NCBI RefSeq assembly: GCF_014905615.1
Contig: NZ_AQGU01000025.1
Span: 620,001-684,000 of the forward strand
Direction: 5' to 3'
Origin: Pseudoalteromonas aliena SW19
GTDB lineage: Bacteria > Pseudomonadota > Gammaproteobacteria > Enterobacterales > Alteromonadaceae
Length of the DNA: 64,000 nucleotides
The position numbers and the translations under genes were made by a program. Below the pieces are notes generated by a model. It made no database searches, was not told the origin of the DNA, and saw only the letters and a program-made list of their open reading frames with translations. The stretch's first letter is position 1; every line of letters starts with the position of its first letter. Below, piece after piece: positions 59,694-64,000 of the stretch.

Positions 59694-61025
59694 ATGACTC
59701 ATAAAATACTCATTGTTGATGATAACCAAGCTGTACTCGACGCACTTTCATTGTTACTAGAAATTCACGATTTTTCGGTTGTTACGGCAACAAATCCATT
59801 TGATGCTTTGCAAATAGTGCGTTATCAACGAATTTCGCTTGTAATTCAAGATATGAACTTTACCAGCGACACAACCTCAGGCGAAGAAGGTAAAACCTTA
59901 TTTTATGAACTACGAGAAATAAACCCGCACCTACCTATTATACTTATTACAGCGTGGACTGAGCTTGCTACCGCCATTGAGCTTGTAAAAGCCGGTGCTG
60001 CCGACTACCTACCAAAGCCATGGGACGATACAAAATTACTTATTTGTATTAATAACTTAATTGAACTTGGCCATGCTAAAGAAATCGTGGCGACACATAA
60101 CCGCCATCAACAAGAACGTGAAGGTACATTTAAAAATGCAGATCTTGCTGGGTTAATATTTAAAAGCACCGCTATGGAGCGTTTGATCACGATGGCGCTG
60201 CAAGTGGCTAAATCTGATATATCAGCATTAATTACAGGCCCTAATGGCAGTGGTAAAGAGTGCATTGCACATATCATTCAAAAAAACTCCCCGCTTGTGT
60301 CGCAATCATTTATTAAGGTGAACGCCGGCGCTCTGCCACAAGAGCTTATAGAAGCCGAGCTTTTTGGCGCTGAAGCAGGTGCATATACAGGTATAACCAA
60401 ACAACGCATTGGCCGCTTTGAAGCCGCAGACGGTGGCACTTTGTTTTTAGATGAGATTGGTAATTTACCGCTTTCTGGACAAATGAAATTACTACGCGTA
60501 CTACAAACCGGCGAATTTGAACGTTTAGGCTCAACACAAACACGCAAAGTAAATGTACGCGTTATATCAGCAACTAACGAAAACTTACTACTAGCAATTC
60601 AACAAGGACGATTTAGAGAGGACTTATACTATCGCCTTAACGTAATTGAGCTCAATGTGCCTGCCCTGTGCGATAGGCAAGATGATATTTTGGCACTTAT
60701 TAGTTACTTTTTACCGCACCGAGAACTTAATATAGATACAGAGCAGGCACTTAAACACTACAAATGGCCTGGTAATGTTCGCGAGTTGGAAAACGCCTGT
60801 AAACGTGTCGCAGTCCTAAAACCCAGCGGCACACTTACGGTCAATGACTTTGCGCTTCAGCCATCGATTAATGCGCATAAAGATATAAAAGCAGAGCCGA
60901 CTAAACAAGAAATAGAAGATGCAATACGCGCTCATCAAGGTGTTATCGCAAAGGTTGCCCGTAAATTTGGTTTAAGCCGGCAAGCACTTTACAGGCGGTT
61001 GCAAAAAATGGGGATTGATTATTGA
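59694..61025 (+). CDS. Sigma-54-dependent response regulator (NtrC family)
   Basis: A 443-residue activator. The receiver domain (1-120) has the DD pair at LIVDDN, the phosphoacceptor aspartate in VIQDMNF near 54 and lysine in YLPKPWDD near 110. The AAA+ domain has Walker A GPNGSGKE near 184 and Walker B GGTLFLDEIGN near 250, and ends with an HTH (VIAKVARKFGLSRQALYRRLQKMGI). The sigma-54-contacting loop reads GAYTGI, not GAFTGA. Its stop overlaps the kinase start by one base. Confidence 0.92.
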   Translation: MTHKILIVDDNQAVLDALSLLLEIHDFSVVTATNPFDALQIVRYQRISLVIQDMNFTSDTTSGEEGKTLFYELREINPHLPIILITAWTELATAIELVKAGAADYLPKPWDDTKLLICINNLIELGHAKEIVATHNRHQQEREGTFKNADLAGLIFKSTAMERLITMALQVAKSDISALITGPNGSGKECIAHIIQKNSPLVSQSFIKVNAGALPQELIEAELFGAEAGAYTGITKQRIGRFEAADGGTLFLDEIGNLPLSGQMKLLRVLQTGEFERLGSTQTRKVNVRVISATNENLLLAIQQGRFREDLYYRLNVIELNVPALCDRQDDILALISYFLPHRELNIDTEQALKHYKWPGNVRELENACKRVAVLKPSGTLTVNDFALQPSINAHKDIKAEPTKQEIEDAIRAHQGVIAKVARKFGLSRQALYRRLQKMGIDY

Positions 61026-62338
61026 TGCTAAACGTTATTAATAATTTGTCCCTAAGTAAAAAAGTCATACTAATTTGTGCACTTTGTAGCACCCTCCCTG
61101 TTGCTGCTATTGCTACATTGAGTAACTTTACGCTGGATCACACTGCACTTCTAATACTGCTAACATTATTCTTGAGCATATTACTTTCTAAGGTATTAAC
61201 TAAATCAATAAAGCAGGGTATGCAATCGCTCGAAACTGGGCTACTTAATTTTAAAGACGGCGAACTATCTAGTTTACTCGCGTATAAAAATAACGATGAA
61301 CTAGGAAAATTGTGCCAACTTTATAATCAAACGGCTAAACAGCTTCGCCAAGAAAAACAATGGATTTATCAACGCGAATTAATGCTCGACAAAGTATTGC
61401 AAAGCTCCCCGCAAGCGCTGCTACTGGTTAACGACAATAATATTGTGGTATTTAGTAATTTAATTAGCCGTAGCTTATTTAATAGCATAACTCGTCTTGA
61501 AGGCATGCAGCTCGGTAAGTTGCTCTCAACTTCACCACTGCAATTAAAAACCGCTGTTGAGCATGGTGTTGACGGCCTCTTTAATATAGAAATAGAGAAT
61601 CAAGACTCGCAAACTTGGCATTTAGCCACAGGAGAGTTTTTACTCAACAATCAAAAGCACCATTTATATATATTTAAACAATTAACCCGTGAACTTAGTC
61701 GTCAAGAAGTAGCCGTTTGGAAAAAAGTAATACGTATTATTAGCCACGAATTAAATAATTCACTCGGTCCTATGTCATCCATGCTACACAGTGCGCAATT
61801 GCTCGCAAATAAAGTTGATGAGCCTCGCCTTGCCCGTGTATTTGCAACGATTGACGAACGCATCAGCCATTTAACTGAGTTTGTACAAGGCTACGGCAAA
61901 TTTGCTAAGTTACCTCAACCACACAAAACGCGGGTTAACTGGCAAAACACACTCAATAATTTAAAAAATCATTGGCAATTTAGCTACGAAATAAAAAATT
62001 CACACCATGAGTTACAAGCAGATCAAGCACAGCTTGAGCAGCTGCTCATAAACTTATTAAAAAATGCGCATGAGTCAGGCTCTAACATCACCGAAATACA
62101 TATTCAGGTTGAATGCGTTACACAAGCGTGTGTTATTAATGTCAGTGACTGCGGTAAAGGAATGAGCGAACAAGTAATGGCAAATGCTTTAGTGCCTTTT
62201 TATTCAACAAAAAGCACGGGGAGCGGTTTGGGGCTTGCCCTGTGCAGAGAAATTGCAGAAGCGCATCAAGGGCATATCAGTTTGCATAACAAAATAGAGG
62301 GCGGCTTAAATGTGCAGATAAGCCTTCCCTATTCATAA
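61025..62338 (+). CDS. Sensor histidine kinase
   Basis: From ATG 61025, sharing one base with the regulator stop, this is a 437-residue membrane kinase. Two helices lie in residues 13-65, followed by a HAMP-like linker (KSIKQGMQSLETGLLNFKDGELSS) and a PAS-like region (about 115-210). The phosphoacceptor histidine is in RIISHELNNSLGPMSSM near 238 and the ATPase domain has NLLKNAHESG, VSDCGKGM and GSGLGLALCREI. The periplasmic sensing part is very short, so the signal may be membrane-borne. It probably phosphorylates the adjacent regulator. Confidence 0.92.
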   Translation: MLNVINNLSLSKKVILICALCSTLPVAAIATLSNFTLDHTALLILLTLFLSILLSKVLTKSIKQGMQSLETGLLNFKDGELSSLLAYKNNDELGKLCQLYNQTAKQLRQEKQWIYQRELMLDKVLQSSPQALLLVNDNNIVVFSNLISRSLFNSITRLEGMQLGKLLSTSPLQLKTAVEHGVDGLFNIEIENQDSQTWHLATGEFLLNNQKHHLYIFKQLTRELSRQEVAVWKKVIRIISHELNNSLGPMSSMLHSAQLLANKVDEPRLARVFATIDERISHLTEFVQGYGKFAKLPQPHKTRVNWQNTLNNLKNHWQFSYEIKNSHHELQADQAQLEQLLINLLKNAHESGSNITEIHIQVECVTQACVINVSDCGKGMSEQVMANALVPFYSTKSTGSGLGLALCREIAEAHQGHISLHNKIEGGLNVQISLPYS

Positions 62339-62360
62339 ATTCACGAAAATTAAAAACAAC

Positions 62361-62383
62361 AAAGCCACTTAAAAAGTGGCTTT
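62361..62383. terminator. Bidirectional terminator between the kinase gene and grxD
   Basis: AAAGCCACTT / AAGTGGCTTT with a 3-base loop lies between convergent genes and can end both the six-gene operon and grxD. Confidence 0.82.
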
Positions 62384-62415
62384 GTGTTTAGAGAAGCTTA
62401 ATAACCTTTAATCGA

Positions 62416-62754
62416 TTATTCTGCGTCAGCTTCTTTATATTTAGCGGCAGTTTCTGTAATTAACGGCTGTAATTCACCGCGTTGAAACATTTCGATAATA
62501 ATGTCACAACCACCAACTAATTCACCATCTACCCAAAGCTGTGGGAATGTTGGCCAATTAGCATATGCTGGAAGCTCAGCACGAATGTCTGGATTAAGTA
62601 AAATATCAACGTATGCAAATGGTTCACCACATGACATTAACGCTTGTGATGCTTGTGAAGAAAAACCACAATTTGGTAATTTAGGTGACCCTTTCATGAA
62701 AAGGATTATTGGGTTTTCTGAAATTTGCTGTTTAATTTTATCAATGGTTTCCAT
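62416..62754 (-). CDS. grxD: Monothiol glutaredoxin Grx4
   Basis: A 112-residue monothiol glutaredoxin that binds a shared 2Fe-2S cluster and handles iron-sulfur delivery, often with BolA. The CGFS motif is at residues 29-32 in KLPNCGFSSQ. The glutathione-binding elements TFPQLWVDGELVGGCDII and the preceding KGSPK are intact. It diverges from sodB across 265 bases containing a 17-base palindrome. Confidence 0.95.
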   Translation of the reverse strand: METIDKIKQQISENPIILFMKGSPKLPNCGFSSQASQALMSCGEPFAYVDILLNPDIRAELPAYANWPTFPQLWVDGELVGGCDIIIEMFQRGELQPLITETAAKYKEADAE

Positions 62755-62894
62755 CTACAACCTCAAAGTAACGATAGCTAAATACACTTAGGTCTTGAAA
62801 ATAACACATCGTGACCATAAATATATAACTTAAATGGGCAAATAAAGCCGCAATTGAAATAGTCTTTCGCAATAGCATTGCTGTTTGCTTAAAC

Positions 62895-62911
62895 TTGAGT
62901 AAAATACTCAA
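62895..62911. promoter_or_regulatory. 17-bp palindrome between grxD and sodB (candidate IscR-type operator)
   Basis: TTGAGTAAAATACTCAA has perfect 7-bp arms around AAA. It resembles the type 1 IscR site in length and symmetry (TTGACTA-like arms) and lies between two iron-related genes. IscR control is an inference; another regulator would fit equally well. Confidence 0.45.
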
Positions 62912-63019
62912 CAATTATAGTAACACTATATTACCGCTTGGTATAGATAAGTGCTCTGTTTCAACAGGCATTACGTATTACCAAATGGACTATCAACCAA
63001 AGAAAACGGAGATAAAAAA

Positions 63020-63601
63020 ATGGCATTTGAACTACCGTCACTACCATATGCAATCGACGCACTTGAGCCACATATTTCAAAAGAAACACTAGAGTTTCAC
63101 CATGGCAAACACCACAACACATACGTGGTTAAGCTTAACGGTTTGATCCCTGGTACTGAGTTTGAAAACAAATCTCTAGAAGAGATCGTATGTTCATCAG
63201 AAGGCGGCGTATTTAACAACGCAGCACAAATCTGGAACCATACCTTTTACTGGAACAGCTTATCTCCAAACGGCGGCGGCGAGCCTACTGGCGCAGTTGC
63301 TGATGCAATTAACGCTAAATGGGGTTCTTTTGATGCGTTTAAAACTGCATTAAACGACAAAGCAGTAAATAACTTTGGTTCAAGCTGGACGTGGTTAGTT
63401 AAGCTTGCTGATGGTTCACTAGACATCGTTAATACATCTAACGCTGCTACACCATTAACAGATGATGGCGTTACTCCAATCCTTACTGTGGATTTATGGG
63501 AACACGCTTACTACATTGATTACCGTAACGTGCGTCCAGATTACCTTAAAGGTTTTTGGTCACTTGTTAACTGGGAATTCGCGAACACTAACTTCGCTTA
63601 A
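63020..63601 (+). CDS. sodB: Superoxide dismutase [Fe]
   Basis: Cytosolic iron superoxide dismutase of 193 residues starting [20 protein letters not shown], with GGAG eight bases before the ATG; the in-frame upstream extension to 62951 is not supported. Metal ligands are His27 in [11 protein letters not shown], the histidine in [11 protein letters not shown] near 74, and Asp/His in [11 protein letters not shown] near 157-161. The glutamine in NNAAQIWNH at about 70 is the iron-type signature. A terminator follows. Confidence 0.96.
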   Translation: MAFELPSLPYAIDALEPHISKETLEFHHGKHHNTYVVKLNGLIPGTEFENKSLEEIVCSSEGGVFNNAAQIWNHTFYWNSLSPNGGGEPTGAVADAINAKWGSFDAFKTALNDKAVNNFGSSWTWLVKLADGSLDIVNTSNAATPLTDDGVTPILTVDLWEHAYYIDYRNVRPDYLKGFWSLVNWEFANTNFA

Positions 63602-63622
63602 TTAGCCTTTAAACGCTAATTT

Positions 63623-63649
63623 AAAAAAGACGCTTCAGCGTCTTTTTTT
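63623..63649 (+). terminator. Intrinsic terminator of sodB
   Basis: AAAAAAGACGC / GCGTCTTTTTT with loop TTCA, about 20 bases after the stop. Confidence 0.88.
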
Positions 63650-63715
63650 GTCTCTAATTGCCCACCTGCCATTTTTATATTCGCGTAATTCGCTATCTAA
63701 GCCAACAGGAATAAG

Positions 63716-63912
63716 TAACCTGAACTCTGGATAATAAATCTATCTCAAGCAGCTATTTTCAGCGCTAACTGCGTTGAATTTACTTGCAATAGGCCCGCTA
63801 TTGACGCGCAAATTCGCCTTGTTTTCACTAAAAATCTCTGGCTAGAGAAAATAAATTTAAATATCACCATGATTCAATAGGTTAGTAAATTTCTTAACCA
63901 GAGTTCAGGTTA
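63716..63912. mobile_element. TAACCTG-type MITE, 197 bp, most complete copy
   Basis: It begins TAACCTGAACTCTGG and ends with the exact inverse CCAGAGTTCAGGTTA. The interior is shared with the copies at 47879 and 54363. There is no coding capacity. The remaining bases to 64000 show no feature I can support. Confidence 0.9.
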
Positions 63913-64000
63913 AGTAATAAATCATTGCTCTTAGCTAATAGAGCGTTTTAATGCTTTGCTTTTTGAGCAACAATCATTTTATTTTACTGAACCAGTTTTA

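Noticed and set aside
62951..63019. N-terminal extension of SodB
   Set aside because: The family start MAFELP has its own GGAG; the extension has no similarity to SOD.

Overview
The window looks like chromosome from a marine gammaproteobacterium of the order Alteromonadales, most likely Pseudoalteromonas. This rests on the AT-rich codon use, the gene content (NhaD and NhaC antiporters, carA-carB-greA, gltBD, Fe-SOD, monothiol Grx4, an NSS transporter, RND and TonB systems) and many short mobile repeats between genes. The genus is an inference from style and content. No rRNA, tRNA, prophage or CRISPR array was found.

Layout. 1-10.4 kb: sbcB, a six-copy array of a 124-bp repeat, a beta-hydroxyacid dehydrogenase, glutathione peroxidase, D-lactate dehydrogenase, an NSS transporter, a phosphopantetheinyl transferase, lysC behind a lysine riboswitch, and nhaD. 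10.6-15.2 kb: an mksF-mksE-mksB condensin operon. 15.3-26.5 kb: a DUF4136 lipoprotein, MsrA, a TonB-dependent receptor, a small membrane protein, a YkgJ-like cysteine-cluster protein, a two-gene RND efflux pump, and cupin/LysR genes divergent from a nitroreductase. 26.8-35.2 kb: ribB behind an FMN riboswitch, an S66 peptidase, then carA-carB-greA and dapB, all on the minus strand. 35.5-46.9 kb: an NhaC-family antiporter, a Tsx-like porin, an M48 protease lipoprotein, a Bcr/CflA exporter, an hrcA-like repressor gene followed by grpE with a heat-shock-type promoter, nadK, a membrane protein, recN behind a LexA box, a small membrane protein and a diguanylate cyclase. 47-54.8 kb: gltBD, bracketed on both sides by the same two MITE families in direct orientation, with a decayed IS4-type transposase on one side. 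55-62.3 kb: a six-gene operon (membrane-fusion protein, ABC ATPase, two FtsX-like permeases, sigma-54 response regulator, histidine kinase) with a candidate enhancer and -24/-12 promoter. 62.4-64 kb: grxD and sodB diverge around a 17-bp palindrome.

How the genes work together. Lysine synthesis (lysC, dapB), glutamate synthesis (gltBD), carbamoyl phosphate synthesis (carAB) and riboflavin synthesis (ribB) are core metabolism; several carry RNA-level control in their leaders (L-box, RFN, a terminator-like hairpin before carA). Oxidative and proteotoxic stress functions (gpx, msrA, sodB, grxD, M48 protease, grpE) are scattered. The most system-like module is the 55-62 kb operon, where a two-component pair appears to control its own linked MacB-like transporter.

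The intergenic spaces hold three repeat families: (i) a 124-bp unit built around inverted GCAAGCTT-type arms, tandem at 1681-2397 and dispersed at about 15.96-16.2 and 18.77-18.86 kb; (ii) a roughly 268-309-bp MITE with TAGGGCGTGTTGATCTTT ends; (iii) a roughly 150-197-bp MITE with TAACCTGAACTCTGG ends.
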